A stretch of 15,478 bases of DNA from Halobacteria archaeon (GTDB taxonomy: Bacteria > Pseudomonadota > Gammaproteobacteria > UBA9214). The position numbers were made by a program, and so were the translations under genes. Below the pieces are notes generated by a model. The model did not search any database. It saw nothing but the letters and a program-made list of their open reading frames with translations, and had not been told where the DNA came from. Shown piece by piece: positions 9,294 through 15,379 of the stretch. Where the stretch lies: contig JABDRC010000193.1 in the NCBI GenBank assembly GCA_013041945.1, positions 1-15,478 of the forward strand, given 5' to 3'. Each line of letters starts with the position of its first letter. The first letter of the stretch is position 1.

Positions 9294-9329
9294 TATTCCT
9301 GCGGACAAATTTTGTTCTAATATGGGGAT

Positions 9330-9971
9330 ATGGGCAGAACATCGGCATTTGATGAATACCCGGAGCCATATGACCAATGGTTCGAAAATCACGCAGCATA
9401 TTACCAGGCCGAGCTTGCAGCAATCAGACAACTGTTGCCTGTCAGTGGAACAGGCATAGAGATCGGTGTTGGCAGCGGGCAGTTTTCCGCGCCACTGGGC
9501 GTCAGAAACGGTCTTGATCCGTCCCCCGCCATGCTTGCGCGTGCACGCGCAAGGGGAATAGCCACCATACAGGGAATCGCGGAGTATTTGCCGTTGAGAA
9601 CGGCAGCCTTCGACTACGTACTTTTCGTTACGACCATCTGTTTTCTCGACTCGCTGAAGCCGGCCCTTGACGAGGTATTCAGGATCCTGGTGCGGGGCGG
9701 GTCTGTCGTAATCGGCTTCATCGATAAAGAAAGCCCGCTCGGCAAGGTCTACGAACAGCGGAGAGATGACAGCAGGTTTTACAGGAACGCAAGATTTCAC
9801 ACCGTGGACGAAGTGTCAGATGCGCTCAGGACTGCAGGGTTTATACGGCTGGTTTTCCTCCAGACACTGTTTCCCGGAGAGGATGAAGCAGTATCCGGGC
9901 AAAACCCTGCAGAAGGACACGGCGACGGTGCATTTGTGGTCGTGCGCGCAGAGAAACCCGGCAACACGTAG
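9330..9971 (+). CDS. Class I SAM-dependent methyltransferase, substrate unknown
   Basis: Cytosolic 213-residue protein with a Rossmann-type SAM-binding fold of the Methyltransf_11 kind. Motif I is GIEIGVGSGQFS (42-53), the acidic residue after strand 2 is D63 (NGLDPSPAMLARA), a motif II-like region is AFDYVLFVTTICFLDS (93-108), and EVFRILVRGGSVVIGF follows at 115-130. The N-terminal FDEYPEPYDQWFENH is the usual cap of small-molecule methyltransferases of this type. It sits 36 bp after pdxA and about 105 bp before the DM13 gene, inside the otherwise conserved pdxA-rsmA junction. A GGGG just before the ATG may serve as ribosome binding site. No substrate can be inferred; a link to PdxA or RsmA function is not supported by sequence. 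Confidence 0.88.
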   Translation: MGRTSAFDEYPEPYDQWFENHAAYYQAELAAIRQLLPVSGTGIEIGVGSGQFSAPLGVRNGLDPSPAMLARARARGIATIQGIAEYLPLRTAAFDYVLFVTTICFLDSLKPALDEVFRILVRGGSVVIGFIDKESPLGKVYEQRRDDSRFYRNARFHTVDEVSDALRTAGFIRLVFLQTLFPGEDEAVSGQNPAEGHGDGAFVVVRAEKPGNT

Positions 9972-10076
9972 CGGTCACCGCCTGCCGGCCCACCAGGCGA
10001 CTATACCGTCGGCATCACCGGATTCCACAACCACCAGACCTTCACTTACAGATAACCGATAATTACGGACATCATC

Positions 10077-10547
10077 ATGATCAGACCATATGCGCTTGTC
10101 ATTTCACATTTACTTGTTGCTGCCGCCGGTTTCGCTGCAGGCATCTACGCACTGCCCATACTGACAGCACCGGACGCACCGTCGACAACCGAGATGGCTG
10201 CAGCCCTGGACCAGGCCGAATTTACCGGCGAGTTCACACGTGACCTCGAGGGCAGCGACCTGCTGCACTGGGGCGATGGGACGGTATCAGTCGGCCGCGA
10301 GTTCATTTCACTGCATGGCCGGATTGCCCCGGGACCGGACTACAGGCTGTACCTGTCACCCGGGTTCGTCGAGACGGAGGACGAATTTACCTCGCTGAAA
10401 GCCGATATGGTACGCGTCGGCGATGTCAGGACCTTCGAGAATTTCGTTGTGCCGGTACCCGGATCCATCGATCCGGGGTCATTCAACACCGTCGTCGTGT
10501 GGTGCGAGTCTTTCGGCGAGTTCATCACGGCAGCGAAATACCGGTAG
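10077..10547 (+). CDS. Membrane-anchored DM13-domain protein
   Basis: 156-residue protein with an N-terminal hydrophobic segment (about residues 5-30, ALVISHLLVAAAGFAAGIYAL) that is a signal anchor or signal peptide, placing the rest in the periplasm. The remainder (about 47-154) matches the pattern of the DM13 domain: GEFTRDLEGSDLLHWGDGTV, then a DYRLYLSPGF strand, then FNTVVVWCESFGEFITAAKY. The single cysteine, C143 in VVWCESF, is at the position conserved in DM13 domains, which have been proposed to be redox-active; a redox role here is inference. The gene stands alone in the pdxA-rsmA gap, with about 105 bp before it and 57 bp after it. A hairpin with CGGGG and CCCCG arms (10549-10564) follows the stop but has no T-run. 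Confidence 0.72.
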   Translation: MIRPYALVISHLLVAAAGFAAGIYALPILTAPDAPSTTEMAAALDQAEFTGEFTRDLEGSDLLHWGDGTVSVGREFISLHGRIAPGPDYRLYLSPGFVETEDEFTSLKADMVRVGDVRTFENFVVPVPGSIDPGSFNTVVVWCESFGEFITAAKYR

Positions 10548-10604
10548 TCGGGGCAACAACCCCGGTTCATTGCAAACGAAATAACGGTAGAATCCTGCCG
10601 GTCC

Positions 10605-11384
10605 ATGCAACACACACCCCGCAAACGATTCGGCCAGAACTTCCTGCATGATCCCGCGGTCATCGGCAGGATCGTGCAGGCGATCAATCCGCAGCCGGGC
10701 GAACACCTGGTCGAGATCGGGCCCGGACAGGGCGCAATCACCCTGCCCCTGCTGCAGGCGGCCGGCCGCCTGGATGTCATTGAACTCGACCGCGACCTGG
10801 TTGGACCGCTGGCCGGGAAATGCAGGGACAGTGGCGAGCTTGCGATACACTGCGCCGATGCCCTGACGTTTGATTTCAGCGCGCTGGCAGACGGTAAACC
10901 GTTACGCGTGGTCGGGAACCTGCCCTACAATATCTCTACACCACTGCTGTTTCACCTGCTCGATCAACACCGGTGTATCCACGACATGCACTTCATGCTG
11001 CAAAAGGAGGTGGTGGAGCGTATGGCGGCGCCGCCAGGCAGTGGCACCCGGGGCCGACTGGGAGTCATGCTGCAGTATCGCTGCCGGGTAACGCCATTGT
11101 TCAACATCGGGCCCGGCGCATTCAATCCTCCACCAAAGGTGCAATCGACCTTCATTCGGCTGGATCCGTATGACACGCCGCCGGTGTCCGTGGCTGATGA
11201 AACGGTCTTCGGTGATGTAGTACGCCAGGCATTCGCACAACGACGCAAGACCCTGCGCAATACCCTGCGCGCGTTACTGGATGTGGATGAGATCAGTGCT
11301 GCCGGAGTTGATCCGGGGGTACGCGCAGAAACGCTGACTCTGGCAGAGTTCGCCGCGCTGGCAAACCGGGTAGCGAACCGCTAG
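10605..11384 (+). CDS. rsmA: 16S rRNA (A1518/A1519) dimethyladenosine transferase RsmA/KsgA
   Basis: Cytosolic SAM-dependent enzyme that dimethylates two adjacent adenosines near the 3' end of 16S rRNA late in small-subunit assembly. The 259-residue product has the N-terminal RKRFGQNFLHD signature, motif I VEIGPGQGAIT (36-46), the acidic E61-D63 region (VIELDRD), the catalytic NLPYNIS (105-111) and the C-terminal substrate-binding part with FNPPPKVQSTF. E. coli RsmA is 273 residues. The ATG at 10605 starts MQHTPRKRFG, the expected beginning; no good Shine-Dalgarno is visible. A TAGAAT resembling a -10 element (10588-10593) lies just upstream but lacks a good -35. The stop is 7 bp from the end of a convergent small gene. 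Confidence 0.96.
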   Translation: MQHTPRKRFGQNFLHDPAVIGRIVQAINPQPGEHLVEIGPGQGAITLPLLQAAGRLDVIELDRDLVGPLAGKCRDSGELAIHCADALTFDFSALADGKPLRVVGNLPYNISTPLLFHLLDQHRCIHDMHFMLQKEVVERMAAPPGSGTRGRLGVMLQYRCRVTPLFNIGPGAFNPPPKVQSTFIRLDPYDTPPVSVADETVFGDVVRQAFAQRRKTLRNTLRALLDVDEISAAGVDPGVRAETLTLAEFAALANRVANR

Positions 11385-11391
11385 CGGGCAA

Positions 11392-11697
11392 CTACCAGGA
11401 GAGCTTCCACGACATGTGGACGCCGGTGTCGCTGGTCGCGGAACTATCATGCTGGACGTTATAGCGTGCGGACCTTGACTGTGACCTGGCCGAAAGGTGC
11501 AGGCCGGTATGCCGGTCGCCTGCCATCCTGAGATCGCCGTCGCGCAGGTCTTCGAGCTGTACGCTCCGGAACAGGTTGGCGTTACCGAAGATGGATTCTT
11601 CTGCGAGGGCCGTGGTACTGGTCAGGACGCCGATACCCGTCAACAGGGTCAGCACAAACAGCAGGTCAGGTTTCCTGGTGATGCGTCGGGTCTGCAT
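11392..11697 (-). CDS. Small exported protein of unknown function, opposite strand to the operon
   Basis: 101-residue product not recognised from any family. It has a signal peptide (residues 1-32: basic MQTRRITRKP, hydrophobic LLFVLTLLTGIGVL, then TTALA before EESIF). The mature 69 residues are polar, with no cysteine, and end in alternating hydrophobic residues and an aromatic terminus (HMSWKLSW), somewhat like a C-terminal beta-strand of outer-membrane proteins. Real coding is supported by a strong Shine-Dalgarno, GAGGAGG (11711-11705), 7 bases before the ATG, together with the signal peptide and the tail-to-tail placement against rsmA (7 bp gap). It interrupts the rsmA-apaG gene pair on the other strand. 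A TATAAT on its strand at 11825-11820 could be a -10 but has no clear -35. Confidence 0.6.
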   Translation of the reverse strand: MQTRRITRKPDLLFVLTLLTGIGVLTSTTALAEESIFGNANLFRSVQLEDLRDGDLRMAGDRHTGLHLSARSQSRSARYNVQHDSSATSDTGVHMSWKLSW

Positions 11698-11804
11698 GTG
11701 GCGGCCTCCTCGGCTTCCGTGTTATGACCATCATCAACCGGACCGGGATTCATTTCTGGGACGCAGATCACAAAACCACCTTCCCGGGGCCCGGACCCGG
11801 CCAG

Positions 11805-11850
11805 CTGTAATTTATATTTATTATATTTATCAATTAGTTGTGATATTCCA
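11805..11850. promoter_or_regulatory. AT-rich tract between divergent genes, probable promoter region
   Basis: The gap between the small minus-strand gene and apaG holds an almost pure A/T stretch (TTTATATTTATTATATTTAT and flanks) in an otherwise GC-rich locus. The minus strand contains a perfect TATAAT at 11825-11820. No complete -35/-10 pair with normal spacing could be assigned on either strand, so only the general role as a divergent promoter region is suggested. Confidence 0.3.
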
Positions 11851-11970
11851 GCACAAAGCGCAGTCGACCGGGACAGGTGCCCCGGCGGACACGCCAACGA
11901 CTCGAAGGCCACGATTTTGTCACCCAATTGATGAACAGGTATGCTTGTGCGGAGCAAAACAGGCAGGCCC

Positions 11971-12354
11971 ATGAGCGAACAACCACACCACAACATCACC
12001 GTCGAGGTGGAAACAAATTACATCGAGGGCCAGTCAGAGCCCGATAACGAGCGCTACGTTTTTTCGTACACGATCACTATTCGCAACGAGGGCGAGGTCC
12101 CGGCCCAGTTGCTGGCGCGACACTGGATCATTACCGATGCCAACGGCAATACGCAGGAAGTCAAGGGCGAGGGCGTGGTGGGTGAGCAGCCGCATCTGAA
12201 ACCCGGAGAGGGTTTCCAGTACACCAGCGGCACCATGATCGCTACGCCGGTCGGCAGCATGCGCGGCAGCTACCAGATGGTTGCGGAAAACGGCGATGAG
12301 TTCGACGCCGATATCCCGTCGTTCACACTCGCGATCCCGCGCACACTGCACTGA
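11971..12354 (+). CDS. apaG: ApaG, Co2+/Mg2+ efflux-associated DUF525 protein
   Basis: 127-residue soluble protein with the ApaG (DUF525) immunoglobulin-like fold. Recognisable segments are VEVETNYIEGQSEPDNERYVF, split here as VEVETNYIEG then QSEPDNERYVF (11-31), SYTITIRNEGEVPAQLLARHW (about 32-52), EVKGEGVVGEQPHLKPGEGF (64-83) and YTSGTMIATPVGSMRGSYQM (84-103). These align closely with E. coli ApaG (125 residues). The ATG at 11971 is chosen because AGGCAGG lies just upstream and the length fits; an in-frame ATG at 11941 would add ten residues not typical of the family. ApaG is historically linked to cobalt/magnesium phenotypes, but its molecular role is unsettled. apaH begins 13 bp downstream, the usual partner. 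Confidence 0.95.
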   Translation: MSEQPHHNITVEVETNYIEGQSEPDNERYVFSYTITIRNEGEVPAQLLARHWIITDANGNTQEVKGEGVVGEQPHLKPGEGFQYTSGTMIATPVGSMRGSYQMVAENGDEFDADIPSFTLAIPRTLH

Positions 12355-12367
12355 CTCCTGATCCGGT

Positions 12368-13210
12368 ATGGCTGTCTACGCCATCGGCGACGTGCAGGGC
12401 TGTTTTGACGAGCTGCAGGCACTGCTGGAACAAATCCGCTATGAACCCGCGCATGACACCCTGTGGTTTTGCGGCGATCTCGTCAACCGCGGGAACAAGT
12501 CACTGGAGACGCTGCGCTTTGTGCGTTCGCTTGGCGAGCGCGCGGTCGCCGTTCTCGGCAACCACGACCTGCACCTGATAGCGACTGCGAACGGTGATCG
12601 GCCGAGCAAGGGCAAGGACACGCTGGACGCGGTGCTTGCCGCACCCGACCGTGACGAACTGGTCGACTGGCTGCGTCACCGGCCACTGCTGCACCATGAT
12701 GCCGATTCGGGCTTCACGCTGGTGCATGCCGGACTGCCGCCCCAATGGGACCTGCAACTGGCACAGGCCTGTGCACATGAGGCGGAATCGGTATTGCGCG
12801 GCCCGGATTACCGGGATTTTCTGGCCAACATGTACGGCAACAAACCGGACCACTGGGACGAGGCACTCACCGGTCATGACCGCACCCGCTTCATGATCAA
12901 CTGTTTTACCCGCCTGCGATATTGTGACCCCGACGGCCGGCTGAACCTCGTCAGCAAGGGGCCACCCGGCACCCAGACGGACGGTTATCTGCCATGGTTT
13001 GAAGTACCGCAGCGCAACAGCCGCAACATGCGCATCGTGTTCGGTCACTGGTCGACGCTCGGCAAACGGGATGACCCGGGCATCTACCCGCTCGACCACG
13101 GCTGCCTTTGGGGCGGCGAGCTGACAGCGCTGGAGATCGGACCGAAGCCGGTCTATCACAGCCTGAACTGCCCGGGACAGCAACAGCCGAAGCAATTTGT
13201 TGAGAAATAA
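12368..13210 (+). CDS. apaH: Symmetrical bis(5'-nucleosyl)-tetraphosphatase ApaH
   Basis: Cytosolic PPP-type metallophosphatase that splits Ap4A into two ADP and removes Np4N caps from RNA. The 280-residue product shows the three metal-site motifs in order: GDVQG (7-11), GDLVNRG (36-42) and GNHD (64-67), followed by HAGLPPQWD and FGHWSTLG. In the first motif Gln replaces the His of E. coli GDVHG; I recall the same substitution in pseudomonad ApaH proteins, so activity is not in doubt for that reason. Length matches the E. coli enzyme (280). It is the last gene of the conserved operon; a large palindrome about 70 bp downstream may mark the transcript end. Confidence 0.96.
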   Translation: MAVYAIGDVQGCFDELQALLEQIRYEPAHDTLWFCGDLVNRGNKSLETLRFVRSLGERAVAVLGNHDLHLIATANGDRPSKGKDTLDAVLAAPDRDELVDWLRHRPLLHHDADSGFTLVHAGLPPQWDLQLAQACAHEAESVLRGPDYRDFLANMYGNKPDHWDEALTGHDRTRFMINCFTRLRYCDPDGRLNLVSKGPPGTQTDGYLPWFEVPQRNSRNMRIVFGHWSTLGKRDDPGIYPLDHGCLWGGELTALEIGPKPVYHSLNCPGQQQPKQFVEK

Positions 13211-13281
13211 AAACCTCGCGCCGGACGCTCACGTCATGCAATCATTTCACGACAATCGGACATTTGCAGTCATTGGGTGAC

Positions 13282-13320
13282 GAACGAAAGTACTCCCCTG
13301 CAGGGGAGTACGAGTCGTTC
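13282..13320. repeat. Large two-part palindrome downstream of apaH, possible bidirectional terminator
   Basis: The core is a perfect 22-bp palindrome: GTACTCCCCTG (13290-13300) is followed immediately by its complement (13301-13311). Outside it, separated by AA on one side and GAG on the other, GAACGA (13282-13287) pairs with TCGTTC (13315-13320). It lies between two convergent genes, where a terminator is expected, but there is no long T-run on either side, so it may instead be a protein-binding or mobile-element end. Two tandem copies of GTTCATTTAC follow at 13317-13336. Confidence 0.7.
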
Positions 13321-13351
13321 ATTTACGTTCATTTACGTTGTTCAGGTTGAG

Positions 13352-13684
13352 TTAGAGAACGGTCCATTTTTTCCAGATTCCAGGCTTCTTCATATGATGA
13401 TCAGCCGCGGTAAGTTTTTGGTGATTAGGGCTATCCGGATTGTTGCACCAACCCATACTCTGCGCGATCACCTGTTTTTTATCGTTTGAAACCTTGCGCA
13501 TGCCACCCCAGAACTGGCAGGTGGCGCATCTGTTCTGCATTGCGGCATCAACAATTAGCCCTTCCCCGGGACCACCATGCCGGTGTTCCTCTGCCGCATA
13601 AGCTGTGAGTGATCCAAGCGTGGCCGTAGCTATAAGCAGTTTGCTGGAGCTGGTGAGAAAGCGGCGACGAGATGCGTCATTCAT
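13352..13684 (-). CDS. Small Tat-exported three-cysteine protein
   Basis: 110-residue protein with a twin-arginine signal: SRRRFL (5-10), a hydrophobic stretch LLIATATLGSLTA (16-28) and an AYA cleavage site before AEEHRHGG. This suggests export of a folded, probably cofactor-bearing protein. The mature part has CATCQFWGG (53-61), GWCNNPDSPN (78-87), a His pair (DHHMKK) and ends GIWKKW. The C-x2-C plus later GWC resembles high-potential iron-sulfur proteins, but only three cysteines (C53, C56, C80) are present instead of four. I recall related 'CxxCxFWGG...GWCNNP' proteins annotated as hypothetical in other proteobacteria; function unknown. A strong Shine-Dalgarno AAGGAG (13698-13693) sits 8 bases before the ATG. 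It is convergent with apaH and probably transcribed alone. Confidence 0.85.
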   Translation of the reverse strand: MNDASRRRFLTSSSKLLIATATLGSLTAYAAEEHRHGGPGEGLIVDAAMQNRCATCQFWGGMRKVSNDKKQVIAQSMGWCNNPDSPNHQKLTAADHHMKKPGIWKKWTVL

Positions 13685-13713
13685 GGTGTATTCTCCTTAA
13701 GTCAAGCCGTTTG

Positions 13714-13723
13714 ATATTAATAT
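13714..13723. promoter_or_regulatory. AT palindrome upstream of the Tat-protein gene
   Basis: ATATTAATAT is a perfect 10-bp palindrome about 30 bases upstream of the minus-strand start at 13684, within the longer imperfect frame TTGA...TCAA. It could be a -10 region or an operator; no matching -35 was found. Confidence 0.2.
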
Positions 13724-13838
13724 GCTCAACACTGGTTCAGTGCTTTGATGTATGTCAGTTGTTGGTCAAAAAGGAAATCCGGGTAAAATATTCAGGAATT
13801 ATATCCTCGCGGATGTTCGGGAACGACCAACTTCAGTC

Positions 13839-13858
13839 ATTCCCGCGCAGGCAGGAAT
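13839..13858. repeat. dRS3-like inverted repeat (ATTCCC-N8-rGGAAT)
   Basis: ATTCCC, eight bases, then AGGAAT: one mismatch from the 20-bp ATTCCC-N8-GGGAAT pattern known as dRS3 in Neisseria. Similar 'cattcccgcgcaggcgggaatcc' repeats are common in intergenic DNA of many proteobacteria. It lies in the 300-bp gap between the Tat gene and the secreted-protein gene, where I see no gene. Confidence 0.55.
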
Positions 13859-13919
13859 CCAGTCTTCCATCTATATGGGAGGTTTGTAACCCGCCGCCAG
13901 AAGCAGACATTCAGGAACG

Positions 13920-13974
13920 GTTTAACCAAGGGACGCCGATTTGCGCGTCCCTGACTTGAGCGATTTGTTATAAC
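13920..13974 (-). repeat. attC-like recombination site candidate downstream of the secreted-protein gene
   Basis: Read on the minus strand, directly after the stop of the gene at 13982: GTTATAAC (13974-13967), then AAATCGCTCAAG, then a perfect hairpin AGGGACGC (13952-13945) / GCGTCCCT (13936-13929) with an 8-base loop, then TGGTTAAAC, whose GTTAAAC (13926-13920) fits the integron R' core GTTRRRY. The AACAAATCGCTCAAG run looks like the R''-L'' side of many attC sites. Against it: the L' box is missing or degenerate and R'' does not match RYYYAAC strictly. Size (55 bp) is at the short end for attC. Confidence 0.42.
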
Positions 13975-13981
13975 CCATTCA

Positions 13982-14416
13982 TTAGTCGCCAGTATCAACA
14001 AGATATATGCTTGATATTGAATATACAACTTCAGTTTTAGCATTTATCCCATGCTTGTTTTTAGATCTTTTTATTAGTTCTTGTATGGCTGTGTTTACTG
14101 TTGATTCAATACGAGAAAGATCAGACAGCTTATATTTATTTTTTTTCAAAACTTCTTTTAGTGCTACACCACGCCATTCTGTAGACAGCCTCCTAATTAA
14201 AGCCTCATAAGGATCGCCAGTGTAGGGCTTTCTGTCATATGGCTCATTCGAGAACTTAACAGATATAACAAGGTTGTAGATTCCCTTGTCTTCAATTTCT
14301 ACTGCAGCAATTATTGAGCTGCCTGAATCATAGCTTTTATAGGAAAAACCAGCATGAGCGCTGGTTGCTGCCAAGAGCAAAGCTAAAAATGTAAAAACAA
14401 TTTGTGGTTTAAGCAT
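13982..14416 (-). CDS. AT-rich gene for a secreted protein of unknown function (cassette-like)
   Basis: 144-residue product with a clean Sec signal peptide (residues 1-22, MLKPQIVFTFLALLLAATSAHA, written here as MLKPQIVFTF plus LALLLAATSAHA), then a mature domain without cysteines, mixed beta/alpha in character, with a basic helix (KEVLKKNKYKLSDLSRIEST) and a hydrophobic ending (VVYSISSIYLVDTGD). I do not recognise the family. Base composition differs sharply from the operon: the line at 14041-14100 counts to about 32% G+C. Only a weak GGA precedes the ATG. The gene is tightly framed by two GTTATAAC boxes (13967-13974 and 14443-14450), each adjoining a GC-rich hairpin, which suggests acquisition as a mobile gene cassette. 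Confidence 0.68.
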   Translation of the reverse strand: MLKPQIVFTFLALLLAATSAHAGFSYKSYDSGSSIIAAVEIEDKGIYNLVISVKFSNEPYDRKPYTGDPYEALIRRLSTEWRGVALKEVLKKNKYKLSDLSRIESTVNTAIQELIKRSKNKHGINAKTEVVYSISSIYLVDTGD

Positions 14417-14442
14417 AAGTCAACGTCCATTTCAGTTTACGG

Positions 14443-14499
14443 GTTATAACGTCCGGATTCAGCGGGCCGGGCGTTGCTCGCAGGCAAAACCAGCCCGCT
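14443..14499. repeat. Second GTTATAAC box plus GC-rich hairpin, upstream of the AT-rich gene
   Basis: GTTATAAC (14443-14450) is followed on the plus strand by GTCCGGATTC and a hairpin with arms AGCGGGC (14461-14467) and GCCCGCT (14493-14499) around a 25-base loop. Read on the minus strand this would be the L'-R' end of the attC of a preceding cassette, placed just upstream of the gene start. The outer R'' box is not recognisable, so if it was an attC it is degraded. Confidence 0.4.
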
Positions 14500-14586
14500 T
14501 CCAACGGCTCTGCTGCAATTTACTATTATGCCAATAAAAGTGGTATCCATATCCGGGTAATAAACACCACAAATGCACACAAGTAC

Positions 14587-14711
14587 CTACGCCTCGCCCG
14601 AATAGAGCAAGCTAAAACGCAGGGTATTGATCAATGCGTGGCCAATGATGGTTATCCATAAGTTGCGCCCGCTGCGCAGGTAAATCCAGCCGAATAGTGC
14701 AGCAATAGACC
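14587..14711 (-). pseudogene. C-terminal remnant of a CPBP-type intramembrane protease
   Basis: On the minus strand about 41 codons read RSIAALFGWIYLRSGRN then LWITIIGHALINTLRFSLLY then SGEA and a TAG at 14589-14587. The hydrophobic LFGWIYLRSG followed by HALIN (the HxxxN motif) is the usual last part of CPBP (Abi/CAAX-protease-like) membrane proteins. The earlier EExxxR and FxxxH motifs are absent: upstream on this strand the DNA turns into the integrase remnant. The fragment is therefore a truncated leftover, with the junction somewhere in 14697-14715. Confidence 0.5.
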
Positions 14712-15048
14712 GGTCGCCCGCTTTAGTTCGAGATGACCGAGCAGACCCGTGAGGCCGTCCAGGCCAGGATCAGGCTGCAGGGGCTACATCAGGGGGATTA
14801 TCTCTTCCCGGGCCGTATCCACGCCTGTCCACACCTCACAACCCGGTAGTATGCCCGCATCCTGACAAAGCGGGTCGCCAGTATCGTGCTCGCTCCGGCG
14901 GACGAAGGCAGCGTAGATCTACCGAAAAACGGTGAATCTCCGGGCCGTCCAGCTACTGCTGGGCCACATGAAGCTGGAGAGTACAGTCAGGTATCCAGGT
15001 ATCGAGGTCGAGGATGTCCTGGCGATTAGTGAGCAGGTTGAATTGTGA
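14697..15048 (+). pseudogene. Degraded tyrosine recombinase (phage-type integrase), multiply disrupted
   Basis: The plus strand reads VQQ*TGRPL*FEMTEQTREA from 14697, continuing LQGLHQGDYLFPGRIHACPH, then LTTR*YARILTKRVASIVLAPA to about 14900. After a frameshift it continues from 14902 as TKAA*IYRKTVNLRAVQ then LLLGHMKLESTVRYPGIE and ends AISEQVEL with TGA at 15046-15048. This is the C-terminal half of a short site-specific integrase, with the LGH box and nucleophile region VRY still readable. Stops are TAG at 14706, 14724, 14847 and 14914. Relative to the family, about nine residues containing the catalytic HxxR box (YGTHSxRR) are deleted at the frameshift. The N-terminal half is missing. 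No activity is possible. Confidence 0.85.
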
Positions 15049-15379
15049 TTCAGCGGCTGAGGCAGAACCCTCGGGTGCTTCCGGTCATTCAGCGTTTTCC
15101 AGGCCAGGTTTGTAAATCCCGTTAGGCTATGTAACATGATAATAACTTGCTGATGCCAGTCGATGAGTATTTTAAACATGCCCTGAAAGTCACTGGTTAA
15201 CACTCACTTTCAGCCCTCCTGGTTGTTGTTGGGCAGTCGTATGGCATACAAGCAGGATGAGGTATCAATCGCTCGTGCCTCGCACCCGCTTCCGGCCGCA
15301 GCTCAGGCCTGGCGTCAGGCAGTATTAAACAGTGAACCCGAATATATTTTCACAAGTCACTTTTCATAACGGAGGTTTT
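15049..15379. other. Intergenic region with no recognisable gene
   Basis: No open frame here looks coding. A minus-strand frame that crosses 14919-15203 is antisense to the integrase remnant and has no family resemblance. A small hairpin (GCCTG/CAGGC, 15307-15320) and a TATATT (15343-15348) that could be a -10 for the following gene are the only signals seen. Confidence 0.5.

Noticed and set aside
9290..9323. TTGATA ... TAATAT as a promoter for the methyltransferase
   Set aside because: The spacer is 22 bases, too long for a normal sigma70 promoter; the TAATAT alone is not enough.
8067..9800. 577-codon open frame on the minus strand opposite pdxA and the methyltransferase
   Set aside because: It lies antisense to two clear genes, has His/Arg/Gly-rich composition with no family resemblance, and reflects the GC-rich codon pattern of the real genes.
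10549..10564. Hairpin after the DM13 gene as a Rho-independent terminator
   Set aside because: Arms are only 5 bp and no T-run follows.
13352..13684. Calling the Tat protein a high-potential iron-sulfur protein
   Set aside because: HiPIPs need four cysteines; only three are present, and the surrounding FWGG/NNPDSPN motifs differ.
13672..13959. 95-codon plus-strand frame upstream of the AT-rich gene
   Set aside because: It runs through the dRS3-like repeat and the attC-like hairpin, has no ribosome binding site, and overlaps the start region of the Tat gene.
14919..15203. 94-codon minus-strand frame
   Set aside because: More than a third of it is antisense to the integrase remnant and the rest resembles nothing I know.
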